Positions 24,165-34,542 are shown, numbered from the stretch's first letter. The stretch is DNA of 64,000 nucleotides from Pedobacter cryoconitis (GCA_019352875.1 JAAAFW010000006.1:1208284-1272283); one strand, 5' to 3'. Numbers and translations: made by a program. Notes: generated from the sequence alone by a model not told the origin.

Positions 24165-25988
24165 ATGAAGAAAAAAAGCCTTTGGTTAATTACCGCTCTG
24201 ATGACGGTAGCGTTATTAGGAGTCTTTGTAATGCAGTTGTATTACATCAGGGAAGGGTACAGGCTAAAATCTCAGTTGTTTGAACAAGATGTCAATCAGG
24301 CACTAACTGCTGTTGCAGGGAAAGTTCAGCGTTTGAACGCAGTAAATAATATTAATAAGAAAGATCTCGAATGGCGTATTAAGCTTGAAAACCAGCGTCG
24401 TGACCGCACCAGGAAGCTAATAGATCTCGATCAGAAATTTAAAGAAGAAGAACGGCTGAGAAAATACCGCCAGCAGAAACAGGTTATCGACGAACTGAAT
24501 TACCAGGATGAGATTATCCGCAAAATTTATCTCAGTCCGGCTATTATATCTGAAGCCGATTTTTTTGCATTGGCTAATGAATCAACCACTCCCTTAAATG
24601 TAGATGTAAATGTCGGGTTTGATGCCGATTTGAACATGATTGGCAGTAATGTACGCAAGACCTTCAGGATGGGAGGGGCCAAGACATTTAACATTGAACC
24701 CAAGAAACTTCCAGACAGTATCCGTTATCTGGTTTACAGCAAGGTAGACGGGCGGCCGCTTCGGGTTTCGCTACCTAGTCAGACTGATGAGATGAAGTCA
24801 AAATTCCGTCTGGAAGATGAAGTTGCATCGAGGCGGAAAAAGAACGAGTTGAAGGAGCTTCAAAGTGATACCGTTCTGTTACACGAAAATGATTTTAATG
24901 TGCTGGAGGCAGCCGCAAAAGAGATGAGCCAGGTTGATGTACCGCTTCGCTCGCGGATTGATCCTGATATGCTGGATACACTGCTCAGGAAGGAACTCGA
25001 GAACAGGAATATTAAGCTGGATTATAGCTTCTGGCTAAAAAGTGTAACACATAATGCTGTTCTTTTCCATAAAGCCGCTTTGGAAAAAGGAGAGCTTTTG
25101 CCTGCGAATACTTATCAGACGACATTATTCAGTCAGGACGTTATCCGTGATCCGGGGATGTTATACGTTAATTTTCCAGATAAAGAATCTATGATTTTTA
25201 ATAATCTGGGTGTGACAATGGCTTCCTCAGCCGGGCTTTTACTGGTACTGATCTCCATTTTTTCCTATACGCTTTACGCGATTCTGAAACAGAAGAAGAT
25301 CTCTGAGATGAAAACGGATTTTATTAATAATATGACGCATGAGTTTAAAACCCCGGTATCTACGATTATGATCGCCAGTGAGGCGTTGCGCGACCCGGAG
25401 ATTCTTGAGGATAAGACCAGGGTGAGCAGACTTGCGGGGATTATTTATGATGAAAACGTCAGATTAGGTAATCATATCGAAAGGGTACTGAGTATTGCCC
25501 GCCTGGAAAAGAGAGAGCTGCAGCTCGATCAGGAGCCTGTGGACATGCATACTTTAATTACCGCAGTGGTTGACAGTATGGACCTTCAGTTTCAAAAAAG
25601 ATCTGCAGATGTATTGCAGGAACTTCATGCTGTAAATCATGTCGTGACCGGAGACGAATTACATCTGTCTAATGTGCTCTATAATCTGCTCGACAATGCC
25701 AACAAATACAGTAAAGACAAACCGCAGATACGTCTGACTACCCGTAACTCAGGTAATAATCTGATTATTGAAGTAGCCGATAAAGGAATCGGGATAACAC
25801 GGGAGCACAGTAAACGGATTTTTGACCAGTTCTACCGGGTGCCGACCGGAAATCTTCATGATGTGAAAGGTTTTGGACTTGGGTTAAACTATGTGATGGA
25901 CATTATCACGCAGCTGAAAGGAACAATCAGTGTTAAAAGTGAAAAAGATAAAGGTACTGTGTTCGAGATCATATTGCCGCTGGCTTAA
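24165..25988 (+). CDS. Sensor histidine kinase, RprX-like
   Basis: 607 residues. Membrane helices at about 5-27 and 350-372 bracket a large periplasmic sensor domain of about 320 residues. That domain begins with a highly charged segment (about 65-115, e.g. RIKLENQRRDRTRKLIDLDQ) that looks like a coiled coil. HisKA has His392 in NNMTHEFKTPVSTIMIASEA; the HATPase domain has NLLDNANKYS, DKGIGI and GFGLGLNYV. Architecture and pairing match the Bacteroides RprX/RprY system. It lies 56 bases before its response regulator. The stimulus is unknown. Confidence 0.92.
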   Translation: MKKKSLWLITALMTVALLGVFVMQLYYIREGYRLKSQLFEQDVNQALTAVAGKVQRLNAVNNINKKDLEWRIKLENQRRDRTRKLIDLDQKFKEEERLRKYRQQKQVIDELNYQDEIIRKIYLSPAIISEADFFALANESTTPLNVDVNVGFDADLNMIGSNVRKTFRMGGAKTFNIEPKKLPDSIRYLVYSKVDGRPLRVSLPSQTDEMKSKFRLEDEVASRRKKNELKELQSDTVLLHENDFNVLEAAAKEMSQVDVPLRSRIDPDMLDTLLRKELENRNIKLDYSFWLKSVTHNAVLFHKAALEKGELLPANTYQTTLFSQDVIRDPGMLYVNFPDKESMIFNNLGVTMASSAGLLLVLISIFSYTLYAILKQKKISEMKTDFINNMTHEFKTPVSTIMIASEALRDPEILEDKTRVSRLAGIIYDENVRLGNHIERVLSIARLEKRELQLDQEPVDMHTLITAVVDSMDLQFQKRSADVLQELHAVNHVVTGDELHLSNVLYNLLDNANKYSKDKPQIRLTTRNSGNNLIIEVADKGIGITREHSKRIFDQFYRVPTGNLHDVKGFGLGLNYVMDIITQLKGTISVKSEKDKGTVFEIILPLA

Positions 25989-26044
25989 TGCAGGGTCGCA
26001 GGAAAATTAGAACTAACCTTATATAAACGTATAAAAAAGACAAG

Positions 26045-26743
26045 ATGAAGAAAATTCTGCTGGTGGAAGATGACCCTAACCTGGGGATGCTGTTACAAGA
26101 CTATTTACAACTGAAAGGTAAGTTCGATATTGTACTTTGTGTAGATGGAGAAGAAGGTCTGCGTGCTTTCAGCCGCCAGAACTTTGATTTATGTATCCTT
26201 GACGTAATGATGCCTAAAAAAGATGGTTTCGCCCTGGGGAAAGAAATCCGTAAAATGAATGAGCATGTGCCGATTATTTTTGCGACGGCAAAAGCAATGA
26301 TGGAAGATAAAGCTGCAGCCTACGATCTGGGCGGAGATGATTATATCACCAAACCATTCCGTATCGAAGAGCTTTTATTACGCATTAATGCTTTACTGAA
26401 AAGAGTATCATCCAAAGAATCCGTCCCTGCTGCACCAGAACAAACACTTTTTGAAATCGGAAGTTACACATTTGACTATACCACACAGTTGATTACCTAT
26501 AAAGGGGTACAGCAAAAACTCTCTACCAAAGAAGCAGAGCTGCTGCGTTTACTATGTCTGAAGCAGAATGCTGTGTTAACCAGAGAAGAAGCATTACTCA
26601 GTATATGGCACGATGATAATTATTTTAATGGAAGATCTATGGATGTGTTCCTCAGTAAGTTACGTAAGTATTTGAGGGAGGATCCCAGGGTTGAAATACT
26701 AAATGTACACGGTAAGGGTTACAAACTCCTGATCAATCTTTAG
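26045..26743 (+). CDS. OmpR-family response regulator, RprY-like
   Basis: 232 residues. The receiver domain has acidic pocket residues in VEDDPN, phospho-acceptor Asp53 in LCILDVMMPKKDG, and the conserved Lys in ITKPFRIEELL. The C-terminal winged helix (about 140-232) has LSTKEAELLRLLCLKQNAVL and SMDVFLSKLRKYL. It should be phosphorylated by the kinase upstream and bind tandem DNA repeats, perhaps the repeat at 24080-24097. The -7 box of the next gene overlaps its stop codon region. Confidence 0.95.
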   Translation: MKKILLVEDDPNLGMLLQDYLQLKGKFDIVLCVDGEEGLRAFSRQNFDLCILDVMMPKKDGFALGKEIRKMNEHVPIIFATAKAMMEDKAAAYDLGGDDYITKPFRIEELLLRINALLKRVSSKESVPAAPEQTLFEIGSYTFDYTTQLITYKGVQQKLSTKEAELLRLLCLKQNAVLTREEALLSIWHDDNYFNGRSMDVFLSKLRKYLREDPRVEILNVHGKGYKLLINL

Positions 26744-26751
26744 TACCTTTG
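26744..26751 (+). promoter_or_regulatory. -7 promoter element TACCTTTG
   Basis: Exact TAnnTTTG starting directly after the response regulator stop. It is only 8 bases from the first possible ATG (26760) but 20 from the second (26772), which favours the second as the real start of the helicase gene. Confidence 0.6.
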
Positions 26752-26771
26752 CAGTTCAAATGCTGCGAAAT

Positions 26772-29030
26772 ATGTCCGAATACAATCCTGCTGAAGTTGC
26801 TGCCAGATTCATTAATTACACCTCCAGACACATTTTTCTGACCGGTAAAGCCGGAACCGGAAAGACCACTTTCTTGAGGAGCCTTATGGAACTGACGCAT
26901 AAAAGAGCGGTGATTGTTGCTCCGACAGGCATCGCAGCTATTAATGCAGCTGGAGTCACAATTCATTCACTTTTTCAATTACCTTTCGGTACCTATCTGC
27001 CTAAGGCTCCTGCAGTGGAGCCTTTCAATCAGTTGTATAATACCCCGCGGTCTATCGTGCGGCATTTGCAGATGAATACAACCAAGCGACGCATTTTTCA
27101 GGATCTGGAACTGCTGATTATAGATGAGGTCAGTATGCTGCGGGCAGACCTGCTTGATGCGATTGATATGGTACTGCGTTATATCCGTAAAAATAATGAA
27201 AGCTTTGGCGGAGTACAGGTTTTATTCATCGGAGATCTGCATCAGCTACCACCCGTTGTTAAAGCTAATGAGTGGCAATTATTAGGAGAATTCTATAAAA
27301 GTATTTATTTCTTTGATGCGCATGCCCTAGCACATCATCCGCCTGTTTACATTGAGCTTGAGAAAATTTACCGCCAGGCCGATGATGTTTTTATCAGCCT
27401 GCTCAACAATCTACGGAATAATGAGATCACACCGGAAAATATATCATTGCTGGAAAAGTATTACCGTCATGATTTTGTTCCGGAAAAAGACGATAAATAC
27501 ATCACACTTACCACACATAACCAGCGCGCAGATACCCTGAATAAAAAAAGTCTGGAAGAACTCGCAGGGAAGTCATTTTTCTATAAAGCTAAAATTGACG
27601 GGGAGTTTTCTGAAGGGTCGTATCCGGCAGAACATCGGCTGGAATTAAAGCTTGGTGCGCAGATTATGTTCATTAAGAACGATCAGAGTGGGGAAAGAAA
27701 ATTCTTTAATGGTAAGATTGCGACCGTTATTAGTCTGGATGAAGACCGGATTGAAGTACTTACAGATGGAGAAGGTGAAAAGATTGTCCTGGAAAGCTTT
27801 ACCTGGAAAAATATTAGGTATACAAACCATAAGGTTACCAATGAAATAGAGGAAGAAGTCATCGGTAAATTTATTCAGTTTCCAATAAAACTCGCCTGGG
27901 CTATCACCGTACATAAAAGCCAGGGTCTTACTTTCGATAAAGCAATCATCGATATCGGCAATGCTTTTGCTCCGGGACAGATTTATGTGGCCCTGTCCAG
28001 ATTGCGTTCACTGGATGGTCTGGTGCTTACTTCCCAGATATCCAGAACGGGAATCAGGCAGGATCAGAATGTTTCTTTATTCTCTAAAAATAAACAAACC
28101 CAACAAACACTGGATGAGCAGATCAAGCATGAAAGTGAATTCTTTTTGCGCCGGTATCTGCTGCAGTGTTTCGATCTCGCACCACTGGATAATTTTGTTT
28201 ATGAACACGTACATTCCTATTCCAAGGATATTAATAAATCAGCGAAGCAGAAGCATGTAAAGTGGGCTCAGCAACTCTTAAAAGATCTAAGTGAGATTAA
28301 AACGAATGCGAGTAAGTTTCTTGCACAAATTCAACGGCTCTGCCAGGATCAGTCAGAAGACGGGCTAAGGATTCTACTGGAAAGAACTCAGGCTGCGGAG
28401 AAGTACTTTAATCCACTGTTGCTGGACTTAAGCCGGAGGATCTTCGAAAGGATGGAATTAGTCAAGCAAGATAAATTGGTTACAGCCTATTTAACAGAGC
28501 TGCTGGAAATGGAATCGTTGTTCTATGAGCAGTTTAAGAAAATCAGAAAATCTTCGGGTTTGCTGCAGTGCAAAATTGATGGTACTGATTTCACCAAAGC
28601 CGAAATGAGTGGCCTGCTAAATCAGGAGGAAAGAGAAGCACAGATGAAAAAGGTTCATGCTGTACCTGGAAAACTTGATTTTACAGCTAAGCGGGAAAGG
28701 GCTAAGAAATCCGATGCACCCAAGGAGCCTAAAGAAGATACAAAGGAAGTTTCACTGGAGCTTTTTCTCGATGGAAAATCTATTTCTGAAATTGCTTCCG
28801 AACGTAAGATGGTGGTTGGCACGATAGAGGGGCATCTGGCTCATTATGTAGCCAGACAGGAAATTTCTGCACTTGATATACTTGGCAAGAAGAAGCTGGA
28901 TAAAATCCTGCAGGCAATTAAGGTGCTGCAAACGATGAACCTGACACCGATCCGTGCCCACCTGGGTAAAAGTTATACTTTTGGTGAGATTAAGATCGGT
29001 ATCGCTGCACATCTGGCTGAAGGGGAGTAA
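26772..29030 (+). CDS. Pif1/RecD2-like superfamily 1 helicase with C-terminal HTH domain
   Basis: 752 residues from ATG 26772 (MSEYNPAEVAARFI); ATG 26760 would add four residues but is almost on the -7 box. Helicase motifs: GKAGTGKTTFLR (I), APTGIAAINAAG (Ia), LLIIDEVSML (II), FIGDLHQLPPV (III), AITVHKSQGLTFD (V) and YVALSRLRSLDGL (VI), as in Pif1-type 5'-3' DNA helicases. A helical middle region (about 450-610) is followed by a Lys-rich linker and a C-terminal HTH_40-like domain (about 660-752; LFLDGKSISEIASERKMVVG), as found in some RecQ proteins. It probably unwinds DNA structures such as G-quadruplexes or stalled forks. It converges on dapF with no gap. Confidence 0.9.
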   Translation: MSEYNPAEVAARFINYTSRHIFLTGKAGTGKTTFLRSLMELTHKRAVIVAPTGIAAINAAGVTIHSLFQLPFGTYLPKAPAVEPFNQLYNTPRSIVRHLQMNTTKRRIFQDLELLIIDEVSMLRADLLDAIDMVLRYIRKNNESFGGVQVLFIGDLHQLPPVVKANEWQLLGEFYKSIYFFDAHALAHHPPVYIELEKIYRQADDVFISLLNNLRNNEITPENISLLEKYYRHDFVPEKDDKYITLTTHNQRADTLNKKSLEELAGKSFFYKAKIDGEFSEGSYPAEHRLELKLGAQIMFIKNDQSGERKFFNGKIATVISLDEDRIEVLTDGEGEKIVLESFTWKNIRYTNHKVTNEIEEEVIGKFIQFPIKLAWAITVHKSQGLTFDKAIIDIGNAFAPGQIYVALSRLRSLDGLVLTSQISRTGIRQDQNVSLFSKNKQTQQTLDEQIKHESEFFLRRYLLQCFDLAPLDNFVYEHVHSYSKDINKSAKQKHVKWAQQLLKDLSEIKTNASKFLAQIQRLCQDQSEDGLRILLERTQAAEKYFNPLLLDLSRRIFERMELVKQDKLVTAYLTELLEMESLFYEQFKKIRKSSGLLQCKIDGTDFTKAEMSGLLNQEEREAQMKKVHAVPGKLDFTAKRERAKKSDAPKEPKEDTKEVSLELFLDGKSISEIASERKMVVGTIEGHLAHYVARQEISALDILGKKKLDKILQAIKVLQTMNLTPIRAHLGKSYTFGEIKIGIAAHLAEGE

Positions 29031-29810
29031 TCAGATTTCTCCTTCGAAAACTTTTTCTGCTGGTCCGCATAAAAAGATATTGCTGTAATTATCGCCATTG
29101 GCTTCAAACTGAACTTTCAGCTTGCCGCCTAATACCTTAATGTCTGTCTCAATTTTACCCTGCTGACCTTTAGTATGCGCTACCGCCAATGCCACTGCAG
29201 TAACTCCGGTTCCGCAGGCATAAGTCTCGTCTTCCACACCTCTCTCAAAAGTTCTTACAAAGAGATGATCAGGCTGTTCTTCTACGAAATTCACGTTGAT
29301 ACCTGCTTGTTTATATTTTTCCTGATTACGAATCTGTTTACCGTCCTGATACACATCTTTCGTTTTCAGTCCACTCACCTGCTGTACATAATGCGGCGAT
29401 CCGGTATTCAAAACATAATCTTCACCATCGCGGTTTAGTGTATCTACATCTATCATTTGTAGCTCAACCCAGTTGCCTTCCGCTGTAATTTTGGCATAGT
29501 GTGGCCCGTCAACTGCCAAAAAGTTAGTTTCACTGTCAATGATATTCAGGTGCTTAGCAAATGCGACGATGCATCTGCCCCCATTTCCGCACATACTGCC
29601 CGGATTTCCATCAGCATTGTAATAGATCATTTCAAAGTCGTAATCAGCATGGCTCTGCAGAAGCATCAGACCGTCTGCCCCGATACCAAAACGTCTGTCA
29701 CACCACTGACGGACAGTATCTGTGTCAGCTGCGTTAAAGGCCCCGCTGCGGTTATCAAGCAGAATAAAATCGTTGCCGGCTCCCTGGTATTTATAAAAAT
29801 GTACTGACAT
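29031..29810 (-). CDS. dapF: Diaminopimelate epimerase
   Basis: 259 residues. DapF interconverts LL- and meso-diaminopimelate for lysine and peptidoglycan synthesis. Both catalytic cysteines are visible: Cys in NPGSMCGNGGRC (about 74) and in ETYACGTGVTAV (about 206). The N-terminus FYKYQGAGNDFILLDNR is standard, so ATG 29810 (MSVHFYKYQ) is chosen over a Met nine codons upstream. The stop abuts the stop of the convergent helicase gene. The two-fold repeated epimerase fold appears complete. Confidence 0.96.
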   Translation of the reverse strand: MSVHFYKYQGAGNDFILLDNRSGAFNAADTDTVRQWCDRRFGIGADGLMLLQSHADYDFEMIYYNADGNPGSMCGNGGRCIVAFAKHLNIIDSETNFLAVDGPHYAKITAEGNWVELQMIDVDTLNRDGEDYVLNTGSPHYVQQVSGLKTKDVYQDGKQIRNQEKYKQAGINVNFVEEQPDHLFVRTFERGVEDETYACGTGVTAVALAVAHTKGQQGKIETDIKVLGGKLKVQFEANGDNYSNIFLCGPAEKVFEGEI

Positions 29811-30085
29811 ATCTTTGGTGTTGAATTGATTTAACATTTTTTAACACTAATAGCAGTGTTTATACCTGCAAATATCGTTCTAATGGTATTAAATTTGAAT
29901 ACCTTGTGAAAAGAATTTGATATGCCTCCTTAAATCGAACTTATTGATGCCTGTCGCGGTACTTTAGATGAGATATTGTGGCGAACCTATTCAGGAACAG
30001 AGGTTAGCTGTTCCAGCAGAAATAATCATACACACAAATAGATCCGGCATTCGCCGGTTTTATAACAAATGAAAAATAAAACAAC

Positions 30086-31621
30086 ATGAAAAAAATAGCA
30101 TTAATTTTCTTAGCCGCATTCGTAGGTGGCGCAGCAGCAATCGGTGGCTACAAAATGTTGGAAAATAAAACCAACAACATGACCCTTGCTGAGAAGCAGA
30201 ATCTTCTTTTTGCGAGTAATCCTTCAAAAATTTCCTCTACCGGAGCAGTTGATTTTGTTCAGGCAGCAGCAGTGGTATCACCAGCAGTCGTACATATCCA
30301 GACTACATTTAGTTCTTCAGGGTCATCCGGTCCGTCATCTCCGATGGACATGATGGAAGAATTCTTCGGCGGGCGTGGTGGCAGAAGAGCTCAGCGTGCA
30401 CCAAGAGCAGCTTCAGGATCTGGAGTTATCTTAACTTCTGATGGTTATATCGTAACAAATAATCACGTTGTTGACAACGCAGAAAAGATACAGGTTATTT
30501 TATCTGACAGGCGTAAAGTAGAAGCTAAAGTAATTGGCCGTGATGCGAATACCGATCTTGCACTGATTAAAGTGGAAGCAACAGATTTACCGGTGGTAAA
30601 AATGGGTAATTCAGATAACGTTCAGGTAGGAGAGTGGGTGCTTGCAGTAGGTTTCCCTTTAAACCTGCAGACTACAGTAACAGCAGGTATTGTGAGCGCT
30701 AAATCCAGAGCAATTGGTATTTTAGGCCGTGAGCAGCAGCAGCCCACAGAAGAAGAATATGAAGAATATCAGCGTACTGGTAAACTCCCTTCAAGAACGA
30801 ATTCTGCTATTGAGTCCTATATTCAGACAGATGCAGCAATTAATCCGGGTAACAGCGGCGGTGCTTTAGTGAATGCTAACGGTGAGCTGATTGGTATTAA
30901 TGCCGCTATCGCGTCACAAACAGGTACTAATGAGGGTTATGGTTTTGCCATTCCTGTTAACCTGGCTAAAAAGATTCTGGAAGACTTTAAAAAATACGGA
31001 AGCGTAAAAAGAGGTTATGTGGGCGTAACATTCCAGGAGCTGAATGCAGACGTTGCGGAACAAAATAAAATTAAAGATATCAGCGGTTTGCTGGTTAGTG
31101 GTGTAGTACCTGGCGGCGGCGCAGCAGCAGCTGGTCTTAAAGAAGGGGATATCATCAAGAAAGTAGATGGCAAAGAGATTTTCGCTTCACCAGATTTGCA
31201 GGAGAAAATTGGCAGACTGAGTCCTGGTGACAAAGTTCAGTTGACTATCTCCAGAGACGGTAAAGAACAGAATGTATCGGTAACCCTTAAAGGCGAAGAG
31301 ACGCTAACTAAGCCTAAAACAGAAACAGCAGGCAGAAGTACCGGTATGAGTATCGATAAATTGGGTGCAAGCTTTGCTCCGGCATCCGCTTCGGCCAAAG
31401 AGAAATACGGCGTGAAGAACGGGGTTATCGTAACCAGTGTTGTTCCGGGTAAACTGTTCGACAGTTTAGATATCCCTAAAGGATTATTGGTAACTACGAT
31501 CAATGGTAAAGCTGTTAGCAGCGCGAAAGATGTCGAGGCAGCATTACCAACTTCGAAAAACGGTAAGATTACTGTTTCAGGAGTGGGACCTAATGGAAAT
31601 TACACGTTTAGTTTCAACTAA
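30086..31621 (+). CDS. degP: Do/HtrA-family periplasmic serine protease
   Basis: 511 residues. Signal anchor at about 3-23 (IALIFLAAFVGGAAAIGGY). The trypsin-like domain has the complete triad: His127 (TNNHVV), Asp157 (NTDLALIKVE) and Ser257 (NPGNSGGAL). An LA-loop region is rich in Gly, Arg and Ala (GGRGGRRAQRAPRAASGSG). Two PDZ domains follow (about 310-400, GYVGVTFQEL; and about 420-511, GVIVTSVVPG). It is an envelope quality-control protease and chaperone; whether closest to DegP or DegQ cannot be told. A 248-base leader region separates it from dapF, and a strong terminator follows. Confidence 0.95.
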   Translation: MKKIALIFLAAFVGGAAAIGGYKMLENKTNNMTLAEKQNLLFASNPSKISSTGAVDFVQAAAVVSPAVVHIQTTFSSSGSSGPSSPMDMMEEFFGGRGGRRAQRAPRAASGSGVILTSDGYIVTNNHVVDNAEKIQVILSDRRKVEAKVIGRDANTDLALIKVEATDLPVVKMGNSDNVQVGEWVLAVGFPLNLQTTVTAGIVSAKSRAIGILGREQQQPTEEEYEEYQRTGKLPSRTNSAIESYIQTDAAINPGNSGGALVNANGELIGINAAIASQTGTNEGYGFAIPVNLAKKILEDFKKYGSVKRGYVGVTFQELNADVAEQNKIKDISGLLVSGVVPGGGAAAAGLKEGDIIKKVDGKEIFASPDLQEKIGRLSPGDKVQLTISRDGKEQNVSVTLKGEETLTKPKTETAGRSTGMSIDKLGASFAPASASAKEKYGVKNGVIVTSVVPGKLFDSLDIPKGLLVTTINGKAVSSAKDVEAALPTSKNGKITVSGVGPNGNYTFSFN

Positions 31622-31641
31622 ACACTAGTTTTTTAAACCTT

Positions 31642-31678
31642 AAAACGGGTAGCAATTAAATTTGCTACCCGTTTTTTT
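31642..31678 (+). terminator. Terminator of HtrA protease gene
   Basis: 14-bp perfect stem AAAACGGGTAGCAA with its complement, 6-base loop, followed by a T-run of eight. Confidence 0.93.
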
Positions 31679-31792
31679 TGCTTAAAAAGGCCCATAGCGA
31701 CTTGTCAGGGCATTCCGATGTAGAATGTTTCTAAATAGGTTAATTCTTTTTATTTGGACTGGTATATGTATAAATTAAGTCATTTATTAAAT

Positions 31793-31800
31793 ACTTTTGC
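31793..31800 (+). promoter_or_regulatory. -7 promoter element TACTTTTG of sdh operon
   Basis: Exact TAnnTTTG, 30 bases before the sdhC ATG. Confidence 0.65.
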
Positions 31801-31830
31801 ATTAATAGAACTCAAAAATAAATAAATCTA

Positions 31831-32511
31831 ATGGCTAGTTTCGGAAACGCTTTTTCCTCATCTATAGGAAAAAAACTAATAATGGGTATCACCGGCCTGT
31901 TTCTAATTTTATTTCTTATTGTACATTGCTTTATCAATGCTTTGATATTTGTCAATGACGGTGGTTTAACTTTTAACATCGGTGCACATTTTATGGCAAC
32001 CAACTGGCTGATCAGAGCTTCTGAAGTGATTCTGATGGTAGGTTTACTGTTGCACATCATTCAGGGTCTGCGCCTTACCTTTCAGAATCAGGCTGCCCGC
32101 CCTGAAAAGTATGCAGTGTATGATGGTAAAGCAAATAGTAAATGGTATTCCCGCTCTATGGGTTTATTAGGCACTTTATTGCTGATCTTCCTGATTGTTC
32201 ACTTATCGAACTTCTGGGTAGTTTCACGCTTTACCGGTATCCCTACTGAAGATGCTAACGGTCATGAAGACCTGTTCGCTGTGATGAAGGAAACATTCCA
32301 GAATGTATGGCTGGTAGTATTGTATGTATTGGCAATGGGTTCATTGCTGTACCACTTATTACATGGTTTTGCATCTGCATTTCAGACTTTAGGCTGGAAT
32401 CACAAAAAATACACACCGCTTATCAAAGCGATTGGTGTATGGTATTCCATCATTATTGCAGTGGTATTTGCGGCAATGCCGATAGCCATGTATGCAGGGT
32501 TTATTAATTAA
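31831..32511 (+). CDS. sdhC: Succinate dehydrogenase cytochrome b subunit
   Basis: 226 residues with five membrane helices (about 15-38, 60-82, 108-130, 155-175, 200-222), the single large membrane anchor of type B complex II as in Bacteroidota and Bacillus. His residues in helices (IVHCFI, LLHIIQG, IVHLSNF, LYHLLHGF) are candidate ligands of two hemes b. It anchors the flavoprotein and iron-sulfur subunits coded downstream and exchanges electrons with menaquinone. Start MASFGNAFSSSIGKKLIMGITG is typical. Confidence 0.95.
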   Translation: MASFGNAFSSSIGKKLIMGITGLFLILFLIVHCFINALIFVNDGGLTFNIGAHFMATNWLIRASEVILMVGLLLHIIQGLRLTFQNQAARPEKYAVYDGKANSKWYSRSMGLLGTLLLIFLIVHLSNFWVVSRFTGIPTEDANGHEDLFAVMKETFQNVWLVVLYVLAMGSLLYHLLHGFASAFQTLGWNHKKYTPLIKAIGVWYSIIIAVVFAAMPIAMYAGFIN

Positions 32512-32538
32512 GGTTTAGAACGTATAACGCTAAATAAA

Positions 32539-34518
32539 ATGGCAGATATGAATGCAAATATACCGGAAGGTGAACTGACCGGTAAATGGACTAAACTGAG
32601 GTCTTCAATGCCTCTTGTTAATCCGGCGAATAAAAGAAGTATAGAAATTATTATTGTAGGTTCAGGTCTGGCAGGTGCTTCGGCAGCTTCTACCCTGGCT
32701 GAAATGGGATATAAGGTTAAATGTTTTTGCTTCCAGGATTCACCTAGAAGAGCCCACTCAATCGCGGCTCAGGGTGGTATCAATGCAGCAAAAAACTATC
32801 AGAATGATGGTGACAGCGTTTACCGTTTATTTTACGATACAATTAAAGGTGGTGATTACCGCGCCCGTGAAGCTAACGTACACCGTTTAGCTGAGGTGAG
32901 TGCGAATATTATCGATCAGTGTGTTGCTCAGGGTGTGCCTCTGGCCAGAGAATATGGTGGATTACTGGATAACCGCTCATTTGGTGGTACACAGGTTCAG
33001 CGTACTTTTTATGCAGCAGGTCAGACTGGTCAGCAGTTGCTTTTAGGAGCGTACAGTGCACTGGAACGTCAGATCGGTATGGGTAAAGTTGAAATGTTTA
33101 CCCGTCATGAAATGCTTGAGGTTGTTGTAATCGAAGGTAAAGCACGTGGTATTATTGCACGTAACCTCATTACCGGAGAACTGGAGCGTCATTTTGGCCA
33201 TGCAGTCTTGTTAGGTACCGGGGGATATGGTAACGTATTCTATTTGTCTACAAACGCCATGGGAAGTAACGTAACTGCAGCCTGGAAGGCACATAAAAAA
33301 GGTGCTTATTTCGGTAACCCTTGCTTTACTCAGATTCACCCGACCTGTATTCCAGTTTCGGGAGATCACCAGTCTAAGTTAACCCTGATGTCTGAGTCAT
33401 TACGTAATGACGGACGTATCTGGGTTCCAAAGAAAAAAGACGATCAGCGTAAAGCAACCGATATTCCTGAAGAAGAAAGAGATTATTATTTAGAGCGTCG
33501 TTATCCTGCTTTCGGTAACCTGGTTCCACGTGACGTGGCTTCCCGTGCTGCTAAAGAGCGTTGTGATGCAGGTTATGGTGTCGGTCAGTCTAAATTGGCT
33601 GTATACCTTGACTTTACTGCAAATACAGAACGTTACGGACGTATCGAGGCTACAAAACATAACATCCACAATCCTGACCGTGAAACCTGCATGCGTCTGG
33701 GTCGTGATGTAATCAAAGAAAAATATGGTAACCTGTTTGACATGTACAAGCAGATCACAGGAGAAGATCCTTATGAGCTTCCGATGCGTATCTATCCTGC
33801 TGTTCACTATACAATGGGCGGTCTTTGGGTTGATTATAACCTGATGACTACAGTACCTGGACTTTATGCGCTGGGTGAGGCAAATTTCTCTGATCACGGA
33901 GCTAACCGTTTAGGTGCATCTGCATTAATGCAGGGTCTGGCAGATGGTTATTTTGTAATTCCTTACACAATCGGTGCTTATCTTTCAAAAGAACTGGCGA
34001 CTAAACCAATTCCATTAGATCACCCGGCTTTCGTTGAAGCAGAAGCTAGTGTAAGAGGTATTCTTGAACACTTCCTGTCAGTAAAGGGAACGAAATCTGT
34101 AGATTTCTTCCATAAACGTTTAGGAAAGATCATGTGGGAAAAATGCGGTATGGCGCGTAATGCAGAAGGTTTAACCTCTGCTATTGCCGAAATTCAGGCT
34201 TTGCGTAAAGAGTTCTGGCAAGATGTGCGTGTTCCCGGAGAGATGAATGAATTCAATCCTGAACTGGAAAAAGCCGGACGTGTGGCAGACTTTATCGAGC
34301 TTGGTGAGCTGATGTGTATGGATGCATTGCAGCGGAACGAGTCTTGCGGTGGTCACTTCAGAGAGGAATATCAGACTGAAGAAGGTGAAGCATTAAGAGA
34401 TGATGAAAATTATGCTTTTGTTTCAGCCTGGGAATACAAAGATGATGTGAAGTTTGAACTGCATAAAGAACAACTGAAGTTCGAAAACATCAAGATCGCA
34501 CAAAGAAGTTATAAATAA
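32539..34518 (+). CDS. sdhA: Succinate dehydrogenase/fumarate reductase flavoprotein subunit
   Basis: 659 residues. FAD-binding motif [18 protein letters not shown] near residue 40, the flavin-linking His in [16 protein letters not shown], and substrate-site segments [12 protein letters not shown] and [18 protein letters not shown]. It catalyses succinate oxidation to fumarate (or the reverse) at the cytoplasmic face of complex II. It lies 27 bases after sdhC and 24 before sdhB, so one operon. The length is that of the type B enzymes. Confidence 0.97.
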   Translation: MADMNANIPEGELTGKWTKLRSSMPLVNPANKRSIEIIIVGSGLAGASAASTLAEMGYKVKCFCFQDSPRRAHSIAAQGGINAAKNYQNDGDSVYRLFYDTIKGGDYRAREANVHRLAEVSANIIDQCVAQGVPLAREYGGLLDNRSFGGTQVQRTFYAAGQTGQQLLLGAYSALERQIGMGKVEMFTRHEMLEVVVIEGKARGIIARNLITGELERHFGHAVLLGTGGYGNVFYLSTNAMGSNVTAAWKAHKKGAYFGNPCFTQIHPTCIPVSGDHQSKLTLMSESLRNDGRIWVPKKKDDQRKATDIPEEERDYYLERRYPAFGNLVPRDVASRAAKERCDAGYGVGQSKLAVYLDFTANTERYGRIEATKHNIHNPDRETCMRLGRDVIKEKYGNLFDMYKQITGEDPYELPMRIYPAVHYTMGGLWVDYNLMTTVPGLYALGEANFSDHGANRLGASALMQGLADGYFVIPYTIGAYLSKELATKPIPLDHPAFVEAEASVRGILEHFLSVKGTKSVDFFHKRLGKIMWEKCGMARNAEGLTSAIAEIQALRKEFWQDVRVPGEMNEFNPELEKAGRVADFIELGELMCMDALQRNESCGGHFREEYQTEEGEALRDDENYAFVSAWEYKDDVKFELHKEQLKFENIKIAQRSYK

Positions 34519-34542
34519 GCTAGTACTAAAATCTCCAATACC

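Noticed and set aside
29831..29846. Two TTAACA copies with 10-base period upstream of dapF
   Set aside because: Similar to the Pho-box core at 18442-18466 but the period is 10, not 11, and no -7 box or phosphate gene is near; probably chance in AT-rich DNA.
33490..33897. 135-codon ORF antisense to sdhA
   Set aside because: Shadow of the highly conserved sdhA reading frame; no independent coding sign.
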